Shown: positions 34,574 through 47,359, counted from the stretch's first letter. The stretch: DNA of 64,000 nt from Haliotis asinina (GCF_037392515.1 NC_090288.1:57335673-57399672); one strand, 5' to 3'. Program-made: numbers and translations. Notes: generated by a model not told the origin, from the sequence alone.

Positions 34574-35136
34574 TGCTCTAAGCATTGAAGTTACCACATC
34601 GTCAGAGATTTGTCAGTTCTTCATCATCACGTTCACGTGAGAGGCCACCTGTTGAACAACCATCCGTAATTAAGCTGATATAATTCCATGGAATTTCAGA
34701 GGAGAAATTTGATGCGATATAGTTGATACTAAAAGAGTTTAAACCGTCAGCATTCTATCCCCAAGAGACATATCTTACACATACGGAAACATTTGATTTA
34801 AGGCCGCACAAATAAACTACACAAACACAAAAAGAAACGGATAGGTAGTATTTTTCCATGTAACTTTTCGAAATTTGAATATTGGTGTCTATGTAATCAG
34901 TATATCTATGGTGAACGCTGTCTGCAAACATTTCCGAGTTTGAATCCATTGTAACTGAGGACAACTCGCCCAAACGCATCAAAATCTGTTTTCCTCAATA
35001 AATGCAATAAATTGTGAACAGGAAGAAATTCATGCGTTTCTTTTTGCACGAATATTCCATCCATCATTTCCTATAAAAGTCGGGGAGTTTCAATGCTCTA
35101 GCGACAGCAGCTAATCTTAAATTTGGTGTCAAAGTC
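34574..35136. other. Non-coding stretch
   Basis: No gene or repeat recognised. The left end of the Tc1 relic probably begins just before 35137. Confidence 0.4.
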
Positions 35137-35690
35137 ATGCCTAGACTTGCTGAGGCTCAGTGCAATGCGATTGGTCATTTGGGGGCAGGGGAGTCTCAGT
35201 CTATGATTGCAAGGCATCTGAATGTGTCACAGAGTACCATAGCAAGACTTTGTCATCGCTACCAGGTTAACACGTAATCACCGCAGCTCGACATTACCGT
35301 GATTAAATCATCAGGCCTCATTTCCTCCCTTTCATGAACCACCAGAACGTCATTTTTCATAATGACGCTCGGCCGCATACTGCATGAATAACCAGGGATT
35401 TCCTTGCCCAGAACAACGTTCAGGTTCTTGATTGGCCCTCACGATAACCTGGTCTTGACCATTTGAACATTTGTGGGACAAATTGGTTCGTCGTGTGCGA
35501 CAGCGTGACCCTCAGCCACAGACGTTACCTGCTCTGTTTGTGGCCTTGAGGGAGGAGTACCAACTCATTCTCGGGCACTTCATCCGGAATCTGATCCAGT
35601 CTATGGGACGCCGATGCCAAGCGACCTGCCTGCTCTGCGACGTTGACCTTGGAACACTTGTCATTTGTGACGTACAGTTTCTTGCAGCAT
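35137..35690 (+). pseudogene. Tc1-like transposase, internally deleted
   Basis: The first frame (35137-35277) is the N-terminal helix-turn-helix: LAEAQCNAIGHLGAGESQS then IARHLNVSQSTIARL. After a gap that removes the first catalytic region, FHNDARPHTA (about 35357) corresponds to the QDNARPHTA motif, with the catalytic Asp replaced by Asn. It is followed by a PDL-type site and EHLWDKLVRRVRQRDPQPQT in another frame. The tail SMGRRCQA is the usual Tc1 C-terminus. Dead copy. Confidence 0.8.
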
Positions 35691-36109
35691 TGAGCCGTTA
35701 ATGTTCATTCAGGTTTTCTTCATGATTGTCCTCTATTACTGAACCTTACGTGTATAAACTGATAACAATTTTCAGCTATGCGTTTCTTTTTTTGAGTAGT
35801 ATACCATCGCCTATTTTCTCCTCAGGATGTTAAAGCGACTGGAGGCTCTATTATATGCGTTAGACTGAATACTATTCTTAGTGATGTTCATCTATATACC
35901 CATCTTCTAGCTTTTTTTTCTCCTTATGTTGCACATTGCATTGCTCTTCGACAATTTCATCTTGAGAATCTGTATGATCAGCTACCGGATGATGGATCAT
36001 CATGGCCGATTTAAACGGGCAAAACCCTCTTTGATTAAGTACAAGTATAAATGAGTAAGGCAAGGTTACTGAACATTTTATTTCTGATAATATTTCATGT
36101 ATCTAATGA

Positions 36110-36590
36110 TGATTCCAGCATCTAGTTACACCCTTCGACGGAAACCTATGGTGTTGGTCCCCATACCAAAACGTGTTCGGGATCATACAGATCCATCAAA
36201 TCACAGACCCATATCTCTAACCAGCTGTGTCTTTAAAGCCATGGAACAAATGGTGAATAACAGATTAATTTGGTATCTGGAAACCAATAACATATAATTA
36301 CAAACATATATGATTATGTTATCCGCACAAGTGGAAGTGCTATTACTCATTTAGTAAGAAGATACGATTTCTTTGATCTAGAGAAAGAATATGATACTGT
36401 CCGGAAACATACTATTAGCATTTACAGGAATTACATTATTTTGGTTTGAAATGTCGTTTACGTCATCTTATATCACACTTTTTCCAACCCCGTCTAATCA
36501 TAATTATGAGGATGACGGTGTTCCACAAGGCAGTATTTTGTCTGTCATGCTATTTGGTATAAGTATATTTATCACAAACGTGTTCTGAAT
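36110..36590 (+). pseudogene. Jockey-type non-LTR reverse transcriptase relic
   Basis: PIPKRVRDHTDPSNHRPISL and CVFKAMEQMVNNRLIWYLE match the first reverse transcriptase blocks of jockey-type elements. After frameshifts, DLEKEYDTV (about 36380) and GVPQGSILSVMLFGI (about 36517) follow. The YADD block is absent within the recognised part. About 480 bp of a normally much longer element remain. Confidence 0.8.
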
Positions 36591-38097
36591 ATCTTTTCGT
36601 TTATTTGAAAGAGATGTTGTGTAACCAGATGAAAGTTATCCAACGAGTCTTGTATAACCTAAGAAAGGGATTAAAATGTCATAATCCTGAACTTTCCGTT
36701 GCCACCTAATTCAAAATTAATATTATAACTCCACTCAAGCAGTTTTTACCAAAAATGACAAACAAAACATTTGGTTTGTGAATAATTCATTTTCAGCTTC
36801 GGTATCCTTGGGATTGGTGCTTTGTTTCAGCTGAATATCTAACTTCTGTCATAAATATTATATAATAATAGTGACCGAGTTATCATCCGTTCGTTCTGTT
36901 TACACCCGGTATCGTCGGCCTGATTGGTTGTCATGGGTCTTAGTGTTTGCGCGTCCTGCGTGTAATGAATAGATGACTAAACTCCTGGAAATGTTTAAAT
37001 ATATCTCGTTGGAATATTTCCCACATTCAACACCACTCGTTTTGTAATTTCTGTATATTATTTGAAAGGATTTAAGTGTTTTAGCCGATGATTTTAATTT
37101 TTCTTGACGTTGTAAAAATATGCGAACCATAGAGAGACAGTTACAAATCTGCCACAACACAATTCGTAGAGGATGCCTTGATATGGATTATTTTTTTCAA
37201 AATTAAAATCTAATTGTATACAGTTTTACAGAAAATTCAAAGACCCGGACCCATCATTAAATAGCACACCTATCAAGGATGTCAAGTAAGCCAAGTTATT
37301 AGGTCTCATTTCTGACTCTGATATAAACTTCTTGCTAGATATGAAATATTTTAAAGCTTAATGCTTATGCTTAAAGGCAGTTCATTTGTTGAAAGTCATT
37401 TCTTGTTCAAAGTGGGGACGGGAGTAGAGAAATCTTCTACACTCATACGGGTCACTGATCCGCACAAAATCTTATTTCGGCCCCATGGTGTATGGTGGGG
37501 CATGCCATTTACAAAACTAGATACTATCTATCACTTTCTCTGAGGCGTAGCCTTGGAGCGTTGAGAACGCCTCCTAATCATACCTGTATGTTTAGGCAGA
37601 TGAAGCATCTGAAATTGTCATTAAAATATATTACAAAATTATCTTATAATAAATGAAATACGACTTTTGACGGCCTATATATATATTTAACGCTTACAAT
37701 AACAAATCGCCCCTTATGTTACCACTTTGAATGAAAACCAAATGGCCTATATAAGCTGCTAATATTGGTCGCAAGAGTTATTGTGACTGACTTGAAGTTA
37801 GATATGTGAATTAACAACATTTTATGATGAGACATTAATCCTGAACAGGATTGCCAATAGCAGATTTTATCTTTTCTGGAAGACACATACTAAAGAGATC
37901 ACAGTGACAGAATTTTCAAAAATGACGTTCACGTCAGTCATTAACTGTTGGTATGTCGACCATGAGTATTCATGCACCAGCGTATCATATACGTAGAGCC
38001 GGTCAAACGTCGCCAGATGCTTCGACAAATGACATGAAAGCCTGTGGAAACACCTGGCTTAGTTCCCGAGGCGTGACTTGGGTATTTGACCACCGTT
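36591..38097. other. Non-coding stretch
   Basis: AT-rich. Short frames only; nothing recognised. Confidence 0.4.
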
Positions 38098-38770
38098 TCA
38101 ATCTATTTTAGTTTCCTTTCCGTGTTCGATAGGGGATAGATGTCGGGATGAAGCGGGCCAGGAAAGGACGTAAACATGGCCCTGCGCTAAGAACCGATGA
38201 ATCACTCTGGGGTGGTCTGGCGTTGTTCTCCTTTGGCTGGAGAACGGTATTTCGGCTGGATTAACAATTCCGGCCGCCTCTGTACCTAAGACCCATTGAT
38301 GACAAGCAAAGTACGTCGTTATCCCACCCCAGGACTCCTCCACCTCCACCAAACGGTCGGTCTCATCGGCTTCCAACATAATGGTCACCACCTCGCAAGA
38401 CAACTCGGGTTCGGCCATCATGCGGTGTAAGACGAATCTGGACTAGTCAGTAAAGAGAAAATATCTCCAGTCAGTGTCCTCCAGCTCAGATGTTGTGTGC
38501 ACCACTGCAGTAACGCAATGACAAAATGTGTCGTCTGGAAGGACCTCAAGGACGTATACTGTATGCAGCCAGACGCCGGCGAATGTCCCGTGGCGATATC
38601 CTGTTGACAGCAGGAACTGGCGCACGTGGCAACAGGTGCATACGTATGGTTCGGAATCAGGGATCGTTATGTGTCGTGGTTACAGGTGGACGGCCACGTC
38701 GGGCACGGTTTGCAACGACGGCGTTTTGTGTCCCTACACGCGTGAACTGCTGTACAACTTAAACCTAGGG
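38098..38770 (-). pseudogene. Second Tc1-like transposase relic
   Basis: The minus strand shows DTDWRYFLFTD, a stop codon at the catalytic DES position, then SRFVLHRMMAEPELSCEV, a WGGIT motif and SWPASSRHLSPIEHGKE (canonical WPARSPDLSPIEHLWD). The DNARPH catalytic block between them is not recognisable. It is too diverged from the copy at 35137 to be its missing part. Confidence 0.75.
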
Positions 38771-38834
38771 TGTTCCGGTTTCAAGCATTCCAATGGCTCG
38801 TCATTGTTCTTTTGGCAAACAATCTTCAGCGTCA

Positions 38835-38853
38835 AATGTATGTATATGTATAC

Positions 38854-38918
<65 letters not shown>
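38835..38918. repeat. GT/TATG microsatellite
   Basis: TATGTATATGTATACGTATA leads into about 34 uninterrupted GT units. Confidence 0.95.
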
Positions 38919-38921
<3 letters not shown>

Positions 38922-39520
38922 CATGAGTCTAGATATGTCTTTTTGCAAAAACTTTATATCTGCACGAGACCTTCCCCAGTTCTACGGGTCTTCGGGTGTT
39001 TAATGAAACAAACTGTTGTCACAGGCGACGCACAACTGTAATAGCTATGTCGTTATCATGAGTATGACGTTACAGTTAGTGACAGTAGCTGGAGACGTAA
39101 AACGTAGTCATGGGTAAAAGCAGGCTTGCGTTTGTTACGTCATCATGTTTTGACGTCATAGTGAACATGTATGCATGATTGTTTCAGTGCACACATACAT
39201 AATGAGTTACATTAGGAAGAGTAGAAAACTATGCTTTTGAATTGAGCTTTGGTTTTAACAACCTTATGAACATTTGTTCTTTTACCATCCGTAATTGGTT
39301 GTTATTGTTAAAAAATTGATAACACGGAAAGATAGTAATGTGGCCATTTCCGCAACTATCAATGTATTTGCTTACATTTATATACATTATACATGTATAA
39401 ATTTATACATCGTCTGTGTAGAGTGACTCGGTCCCTTATAGCTGCATTCCAGCTTCTCCAATTTAATATTCACAGCACGTGTTAAAACATATACTTGTAT
39501 AACATTTTCGCTGCGGGAGT
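38919..39520. other. Non-coding stretch
   Basis: Nothing recognised. Confidence 0.4.
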
Positions 39521-40480
39521 TCATGTTGGTTTTGATAGTAAAGACTTTGTCTTCACAACATGTATTTCTTCGGTTATGATTGATTCAGTTCCACATCGAG
39601 GTGTGTGGCATCTTGTTACACTCTCTTGTGAATATCTTGGATAAGCTTTTTTCACAGTATCACTTTTGTACAAAACTGGGAGATCCGCTTTTATAATGGG
39701 CATACTTGTACAGTTATTAGGGTTGTAAGTACCAACAAATGGAAGAATGCCCATCTCTGTATTTGTTTCGTTTGTTTTCAAAAGTGTCTCTCTTGGCATT
39801 TGTACTGCTATATGAACAGCATTTACTACCCCACGTAGATATCCTTGTAGTTGAAGATATGTCTTCAATTCTTCTAATATCACATTTCTTGTGTCCACAT
39901 TCGAAACAATAGTACATACTCTTCTTGCCATTGCATATGGAATATTTATTTTTGTTTGCCATGAAATGAATTTCAGGTATTGATGCGTGTCCGGCGGCTT
40001 GTAGTAAATATCTGTTTTTAGTTGATCGCCTTGCTTTATAACTTTACGTTAAAAAATGAAATCTCATTTTGGTTGAATTTCCTGCTGAAAGAAGTCAAAT
40101 GATGGATGGAATCAACAATATTCCAAATATCATTTAACTCTTCCACAGTAGAAATCCAGTTAAGGAAACAATCATGCAGATCTCTTCCTTATGTTTCCCG
40201 AACATGTTTTGCTGTCTTTTCATCCATCGAATTTGCTACTTTGGAATATAACAATATTCTTCTACATGTCCTATCATCAATTAGCGCTACTTTTGTTCCC
40301 ATGGATGAACTATCTAATTGCTTATAGAATTTGTTGAAATGAAAGGTGTAAATGTTGTTTTCCAGAACACATTCAATGATGAAGTCAATAGCATCAGGGT
40401 GTTTATTTGATTGTAAATAAAATTTTAAGCATCCAACAAAAATGATGAAATCTACCTTAATTTAAACTATAACCGCCATC
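39521..40480 (-). pseudogene. Penelope-like reverse transcriptase relic
   Basis: Minus-strand reading in shifting frames gives, in order: FYKQLDSSSMGTK (about 40340), DLHDCFLNWISTVEEL (about 40170), FNQNEISFFNVKL (about 40065), DIYYKPPDTHQYLKF (about 40000), INIPYAMARRVCTIVSN (about 39925) and ILPFVGTYNPNN (about 39735). These are the late reverse transcriptase and connector blocks of Penelope-like elements. Frameshifts separate the blocks and no endonuclease was seen here. The 26232 fragment supplies that region from another copy. Confidence 0.8.
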
Positions 40481-40804
40481 AAAGAAACCGATACAGATAG
40501 AAACAGTATCAACATCTTCAAGAAGATCCGAGGATACACATATAAACAAATATGTTGATCACACTAACTTCTGACTGTGAGGATAGCTCCCATCCAAGTT
40601 TCATCATCCTGAATCCTGAATAAAAGGTGAAACCAGAGATGGATCTGACACAAGCAGTATTTAAACGATCAGAAGTGAACTAAGTAATCTATAAGCAAAA
40701 ATATAACCAGTTAAGAAACACATATATTAAGTACTTTAGTCTATATTTACCATTTCTTGGTCAGGACTGGTTATTGTAAGTTGTTCTCTGGTCACGAAGG
40801 GACC

Positions 40805-41345
40805 GTGGGTTGAGGTACCCTCGATTCATGGTCCCCAAGGGACCAGTGAACGTATTTATCTTACCGAACACCTCAATGTTAATTTTGAACTGTTTGAAGC
40901 ATGGATATCGGATCGTACACTTTAGCTAACCAGTGTGAATCAAACGATTCAAAACTTGCATCCTGCTGTTTTTTCCCGTATTGTCTTAGGAAAGTCGCCG
41001 CGATATAATTCCCCTTCTTAATATTCTCAGGGACTAGGTTTGAACGTTTTCTCAAAGTGTATTTATTGGAAAGAGAGTCAAATGTTTTCGTAGCCATCGC
41101 TAGATTTTGCGGATGACATAAGAAAAACCCGACTTGGAGTTATCTCCCTTCCATCAATTTTCATTCGCAAAACATCGGTAATTTCCGTGAATCATGCGTC
41201 ATTTATTTAATGTTATTCGAGATAAAGAAAAAAGTAACCACCACCAAGTACCCAATGAGTTGCTTTTGGCAGTGGGTGTCTTGCAAAGCACATCTCTTGA
41301 ACGGGGTGTACACTGAAAATAACACAAGATCGCACAGCCAATCAG
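40805..41345 (-). repeat. Dispersed repeat R2, copy 1, with conserved short frame
   Basis: It aligns with 58170-58690 over about 540 bp. On the minus strand both encode MATK-F-S-S-KY-L-KRSN-V...IKK-NY-AA..LRQY at the same place (41097 and about 58444). The pattern of conserved residues resembles the N-terminal helix bundle of Crypton-type tyrosine recombinase proteins (MATKRF start, later FREY/LRxY), but that assignment is tentative. Confidence 0.65.
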
Positions 41346-41489
41346 AGAGCAACTTTTATGTGTGAGGTGAGACAATACTGTATGAAGACGTGGGGTGACT
41401 GGTACCAATATCAGTCATTGGATTGTCTGGTCCATCGCTCTGGTGGGGTATTTGAGAACTGCGATAAACAACAATGAGTAGGTTTAGTT

Positions 41490-41582
41490 ATTCCAACTGT
41501 ATGGCGGTGGTCTGTAAATAATCGATTCTGGACCAAATAATCTAGTGATCAACAGCATGAGCATCGATCTGCGCAATTGGTC
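41490..41582 (+). repeat. SINE, type B fragment
   Basis: GGCGGTGGTCTGTAAATAAT, CGATTCTGGACCAAATAATC, AGTGATCAACAGCATGAGC and GATCTGCGCAATTGG in family order. A reversed piece of the same core lies at 41405-41440. Confidence 0.75.
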
Positions 41583-41828
41583 GATAAATAACAATGGTAT
41601 GTATTAAGACAGTGCTGTTGAATAATTATCAGGTGTTATGAATATCAGGATATGGATCCAGGTGATATACACGTAAATGCTCTGTGACACACTTTGAAAA
41701 ACATAAGGATGAAGAACAAGAATTTGACAAAACAAAACAATATACATGTACACAGTCTCAGCTGTGATATCACGAAACTGTGATGTGAATGCATACACAT
41801 TTGGGGGAACGTACCGCTTATGATTAGA

Positions 41829-44546
41829 AGGGGCACTTTTAAGGTTGTACATTGGGAGTTATCCCCATAGCCATGACTGCGTCCTATGATCGAGTTAGGC
41901 ATTGGTGGATCGAACTTTTAACTGTCTGTAAAAGTAATAAGACCCCAACTACAAAAATGTCGCTTCATGTGTACGTTAAACATTGTAAAATGCCCACCCA
42001 CAGCTGGTTCAGATTCGAGTGTTTATATTGGAACAGCGTTAAGAAATGAACAAATATACCTCTGTCTGTCTGTAATTCTCACTCAGCTTAGACACTAACA
42101 CAGTTCATGTCTACACAGTTTGAAAGGACTACGATATCCACAATGATAAAAGCTTCCATGAAGTTTGACAAGACCACGACATCCTCAGTGATACGTACGC
42201 CATTTACGTATATAAGTATCGGGCTTTCACCCTCAATTGCCGGTGCAGCTCTTCAGCATGAGTCGTGGAATTGCTTCTTGGCAGACAGATTAAGATTCGG
42301 CCTTTGCTGGCATGCACATTGGCAAGGCCACAACTTGCTCAACCATATTTATGTAATTAGGTACAACAAGAGTATGAGACCCAACATGTCAATAGGGATA
42401 CCCCTCTTCGCAGTATCCCCGTTTACAATGTAGAATACTGCGGTATCTGTAACGATATTATAGGTTGACATCGATTATATTATAGGTCCGCATCGACTGA
42501 CAAGACTGGGACACTCCAATGAAACTAAAGCCTTGCCAATGACGAATGCAGTGCTTGGGTTGAAATTCATCCCCTCCCCGTGCCCGCTCCAAGAAGATAA
42601 CTAACACACAAATTGCAAGAATCGGCAATTACCAACCACCATTGCACAGTCTGACAAGGCTTGAAGGCTATACGCATGTTTGATGGGTTCTTTTCAGTTG
42701 CATTGGAGTTGTTGCTGAGTGCGGCGTAAAAGAAAACTCACTCACTCTCTCAGTGTGGGTAAAAATACTGTCGACGTAAATTTTATATGACTTACTCGAG
42801 TCATCACAGTTCATCAGAAACTGTAGGAGAAAAAACAGACTGAGTGCAAAGCGATCGTGTATTTGGAACATGGAAATGGGAAGTAAAAGACTGTAATGAG
42901 AAAAAAGTATTATCTTGTGTTGGAATGATCCTAAGATCCTGCTCACGATCACACAGCCTGACTCCGGCTGAAGGATAAACGCATCTCTTAGCTCGCAGAC
43001 TTAAGACCTGATATCGAGGACACGTCTCTTGACGGGGAGTGTAGAAACGACAGAGGGCGTATTACGGCAAGGTTGTTCGATTCTCTGCTGATGATATGAA
43101 ACGGGTATTCTCTGCTGATTATCTGAAACGGGTATTCTCTGCTGATTGTCTGAAACGGGTATTATCAGCCGATGATCTGAAACGATGTACGAGGAGATGT
43201 CAATAGGTTTTGAGCCTTGCACAGAAAAACACAAAATATTGGTATGAACCACATTTATTTTTCAACATAGTCCCCTTGTGAGTCAAGACACTTATTCCAT
43301 CTTTTCTGCCAGTCACTGATGCCATCTCTGTAGGAGGCGCCATTTTGGTCCCCAAACCAAGCCTCAGTAGCAGCTATAAGCTATTTATCATCCTGACATC
43401 TACGACCACGCAAGTGTTTCTTGAGATTTGGGAACAGATGGTAATCACTGGGTGCCAGGTCTGGAGAGTAGGGGGGTTGCGGCGAGAGGTGTATACTGGA
43501 GCATTGTCTTGATGTAGAAGAATACCACGTCTGGTCCTGCCCCGGCGCTTCTCCTTGACTGACTGTCGCACTTGCCTCAACAAGTTAGCGTAATATTCCC
43601 CATTCATTGGTCTTCCTTTTGGTAAGTAATCTATGTGGATGACGCCTTCGTTATCCCAGAAGAATGTCGCCATTACCTTCTGCACTGATCTGGAGGCCTT
43701 GAACTTTTTGGTTCTGGGAGAAGTGACATGTTTCCATTCCATGGATTCTTGTTTGCTCTCAGGATCATAGTGGTGGATCCAGGTTTCATCACAGGTTACT
43801 AGCCTAAAGTGAAAATCTTCTGGATTCTTGTTGTATGTGGTTAGCATGGAGTTGCTTATGGTGATCCTTGTTTGCTTCATTTCATCTGTAAGCATTCTTG
43901 GCACCCATCTTGCGCACACCTTAGACATGATGAGATGTTCATGAAGAATTGTCTCGATGGATCCGTATGAAATGCCTGTGGTCTCCTCTAACACGTGGAG
44001 AGTGATTCGACGATTTTTCAGCACAAGTCTATGCACTCTGTCAATGTTTTCCTGACTAGTGCTTGTTGTTGGGCGACCTGGACGGGGGTCATCTTTCAAG
44101 ACTCTCTCTACCATGCTTAAATTCATTGACCCATCGTTTGATGGTAGCAGATGAAGGGGAAGACTTCCCATAAACTGCTGAAAGCTTTTCTTCAATGTTC
44201 TTCGCCGAGTTTCCTTCAAGAACTAAAAACTTAATTACTGCTCTATACTCAATTTTATTCATTTTCACTGCCGTGAGGGGGTCTCTTTCTGTCAATGTGA
44301 GCTGTTCAATAACTTCTGAGAGTAGGATATCAAAACTTATAATATCACATCAGATACACCCCAAGGTTCAATGTCGTACCATAGGCTGTGACACCTGGGC
44401 ATGAAAAATGCTCAAGGCTCAAAACTTATTGACATCCCCTCGTATTCTCTGTTCATTATCTGAAACGGCGTTGAGCCATTGACGCTGAGTAGGAGACCAA
44501 CATCGTTTAAGACGGCCCCGACCAAAGATATTGTGGAGATGACGAC
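41829..44546 (-). pseudogene. Five-cysteine secreted protein, copy E, split by mariner
   Basis: Exon 1 is in two pieces, 44546-44443 and 43187-42947, separated by the mariner at 43190-44442. The 5' piece has lost the ATG and the first cysteine (N-C-S reads N-G-S). The 3' piece carries a 27-bp unit from the FQIIS-R-E codons expanded to about 3.5 copies (43097-43187), and a one-base insertion that removes the YVRC frame. The donor is GTGAGC. Exon 2 (from 41925) keeps FDPPMPNSIIGR but has an in-frame TAA before it. A separate exon 1 end fragment is at 42636-42676. The gene was decaying independently of the insertion. Confidence 0.8.
43190..44442 (-). mobile_element. mariner (DD34D-type) element, complete ends, dead transposase
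   Basis: It is 1253 bp with inverted ends CGAGGAGATGTCAATAGGTT (left) and the complement of CGAGGGGATGTCAATAAGTT (right). TA lies outside both ends (43188-43189, 44443-44444). The transposase runs right to left. The start MTERDPLTAVKMNK is at 44295, with a helix-turn-helix ending RWVNEFKHGRESLER. A frameshift follows, then DDPRPGRPTT, VTCDETWIHHYDPESK, WDNEGVIHIDYLPKG and LLHQDNAPVYTS. After a deletion and frameshift, PYSPDLAPSDYHLFPNLKKH completes the catalytic triad. A stop lies in the tail before LIAATEAWFGDQN, and GDYVEK ends the protein near 43257. Inactive. Confidence 0.95.
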
Positions 44547-45609
44547 AGATATCTGAACTGGCGGAGGGCACAGTATTGTTTGTTCAAGCAGCGGGGATTT
44601 CTACTGCGTATTGCCATAGTTTGCTGCCTTTAACATCATGGCTTTTCAGGTTTATATTGTGATAACGATGCAGTGTGAATTACATGTCTGTAATCAGATG
44701 GATAAATGATAATATGTAAAAATCTCCCTTTACCTGCTCTCACTTCAGGGCTTACTGGGTTTCAACTATTCCAGTATTTTTCGGATTTTTAAAAACAATG
44801 AAATAATACTGTGTAAAACTGAAAGATAAATGTTGTGTATTACTCTCTGTTGTGTTACTGCCGTGGGTCAAGATCTTGTACAAATACTTTCGGGTCGATT
44901 AACTCGTATGAATTTATATGCATCAGCCTCGGGAAAACAATAGAGGTGGGAAATATTTGGGTTTACAGTGTTATGAAGCAATGTCTAGTTTGATGTGGAC
45001 ACCCTACTCAGATACACAACAGACTCAAGACCATCAAATCTTTGTTTTGTCCTTTTCGTGACAAACGCCGGACAGGATAAGATATCCATACAAATGATAC
45101 CTTTACGTTTGACGTATGGATCGAAATATTAGTCAGTCTTACACTACACCACATAACGTCCGGATCTCAGCAACTCTACATAAACGGTATCCATACATTC
45201 TACCAGTGTGTGGAATAAGTCAGACATGAAAGTAGATTTAACCAGACCAGACACCAAGAATTGCCTCAAATGTATGGAACATCTATACCACTGGGCTGGC
45301 TACCTGTAAATTTAGACCGTCAGTCAGACATCTAGCCCACATTCTCCCCATGACATTGTCATGCAAGTTGACACTAGAACGTTAACGTACATTGAATTTT
45401 CCGAAGATGCGTTTTTGCGCTGGGCATTCGTTCCATGTACATAAGCCAGGAATGGCGAAATTATAAAAAAAACCAAACACTAGTTTTGAAAAGTTCTTGC
45501 AATTTCCAAATATCGCCGATGCTTTTCTTTTTGGGAGAGTATGTTAATCATTCCGCTACAACATTTTAGTGAGGGATAAGACAGGGTTGTGCTCGTTTGT
45601 TGTTTGCCC
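44547..45609. other. Upstream flank of copy E and non-coding stretch
   Basis: 44547-44720 still resembles the upstream flanks of copies C and D (TTTAACATCATGGCTTTTCA, AGATGGATAAATGATA). The rest shows nothing. Confidence 0.5.
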
Positions 45610-45765
45610 CGCACTATTCCACCCATGTGGGATGTAGTCTGTAACTAATCACGATTGGTCCAGACAATCTAGTGATCAACAACATGAACATCGAATTATG
45701 CCAGTGGGATACGATCACATGTGTTAACAAAATCTGACCAAACCAACTCATTAGTCGGCTCATGT
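45610..45765 (+). repeat. SINE, type B
   Basis: GATTGGTCCAGACAATCTAG, TGATCAACAACATGAACATC and ACATGTGTTAACAAAATCTG are in order; the head is missing. Confidence 0.7.
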
Positions 45766-47033
45766 GACAAGAAGCAGCATGAGGTTCAGACATAAGAAAA
45801 TCATGATCCCTTCGTGATGAAAGCACCGTTGTAGCCACAAATATGTTCTCTTGAGTTACTGCTGAGACTTGAAGACGTCAATGGAATTTGGTTTGCGTCA
45901 GAATTGACGTGCATGTGCCAGTATGATGACGGGGGTCTGAGAAACAACCACTAAAACAGCTGTACTCCGAAAGCAGTAGTGTACCAAAGGTCTCATTCAA
46001 GAGGTCACACTGACCCGGTGACGTCATTTGTAATGGACAGACTCTGTGGTTGATTATACTACAATTATATTGTTCATAGATATTATTTTGGGCAGCTCTT
46101 GAAGCTCAAGCGTAACAGCTAAAAGTGCGACTCGCTTTTTGAAAGTTGTTTAAACGTGCAATGGCACACTCTTGACATGAACTGACGTGCAATTGCCAAA
46201 AGCATCTCTGCACTCAGTCGCTACAGAGATCTCAACGACACTTTCTAACACCCCATCGACAGGAGCCCTTCACCGACACACTCTGCATGAAGTAGCAAAA
46301 GATATCAATGATGCGGAAGTTTGAGATTATGAAGCTCTCGAAAAATAGTGGTGTCGTTGTCATGGAAACGATAAAGGTCATACAGTATAATTTTCACTAT
46401 AAAATAATTAAGGTCTGCAGTTAAAGTAATATATTTTTCAGTGTGATAATCAATATCATTTTAATATAGTAACTAAATCTTTATTGTTATTTCAGCAAAT
46501 TACTAACAAACGGATACAAAGTCGAAAATCCGGGGTTGTCCCATAGGCACTAACCAATATCGACCTCTTAGTGAATGCTTCACCTCTGAACGAGTGTCGC
46601 TGACAGCTTCAAATTATGCTGAAAGTTCATCTAATTATGGAAAGGGACATGTCCTCACTGATGAAACTACGTCGTCAAATCGCTCCTGAATCACGCCAGT
46701 AATTCAGCTTTGATTTTTTAAAAAACCCGTTCTGGTAACACATGATCATGACAGTATGAAACAGTATCAAGCATACTTCTTACCCACACATGTGATTTAA
46801 GAATGTGAAAAGTAGTGATTTTAGTGACTTTTACAGGTGGACGGAGATTAAAGGTGATACTTGTTGTTACCTTGTCTGGAGTTTAGCATTTACGTGATAA
46901 AGTACGGAGTGATCAGGTCTGAGTCGGCCTAAGAGTGGTATTCATGCTGAACTGCTCCCTTGGATCTCAGTGGACTAACACGGTGTGACTGACACGGGTC
47001 CAGACTAGTCCGGACAGTCACATGTATCAGCAT
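45766..47033. other. Non-coding stretch
   Basis: No gene or repeat recognised. It lies upstream of the receptor gene and may hold its regulatory DNA, but no motif stands out. Confidence 0.4.
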
Positions 47034-47047
47034 TTACTACTACTACA

Positions 47048-47091
<44 letters not shown>

Positions 47092-47119
47092 AACTACTAC
47101 TACTACTACTAGTACTACT
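47034..47119. repeat. CTA/CTG trinucleotide microsatellite
   Basis: Runs of ACT/CTA flank about ten CTG units. Confidence 0.95.
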
Positions 47120-47359
47120 ACTTCTACACACACAGACACATCAAAACACATACACACGAAAAGACATACGACTATGTTAGTAGACTAATCAATAACGCGA
47201 CTTTAGCCTCACCTTTCTCACTTACCTTATCAACAAAATACGTGCAAATAAACATTTAATATTAAACGTATTTTAATTTCTATAGTAATTGCCGCATTCA
47301 TAACCTCTAATCATCCTAAATAACATTGAAGTCAACAGATATACGAAGTTTTCATTCTG

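Noticed and set aside
34157..34640. Overlapping frames encoding SCARFVK- and RAHALLY-type repeats
   Set aside because: They are by-products of the 21-bp palindrome array, whose period is a multiple of three.
42107..42433. 108-codon + strand frame
   Set aside because: The region aligns with intron sequence of copies C and D, read here antisense.
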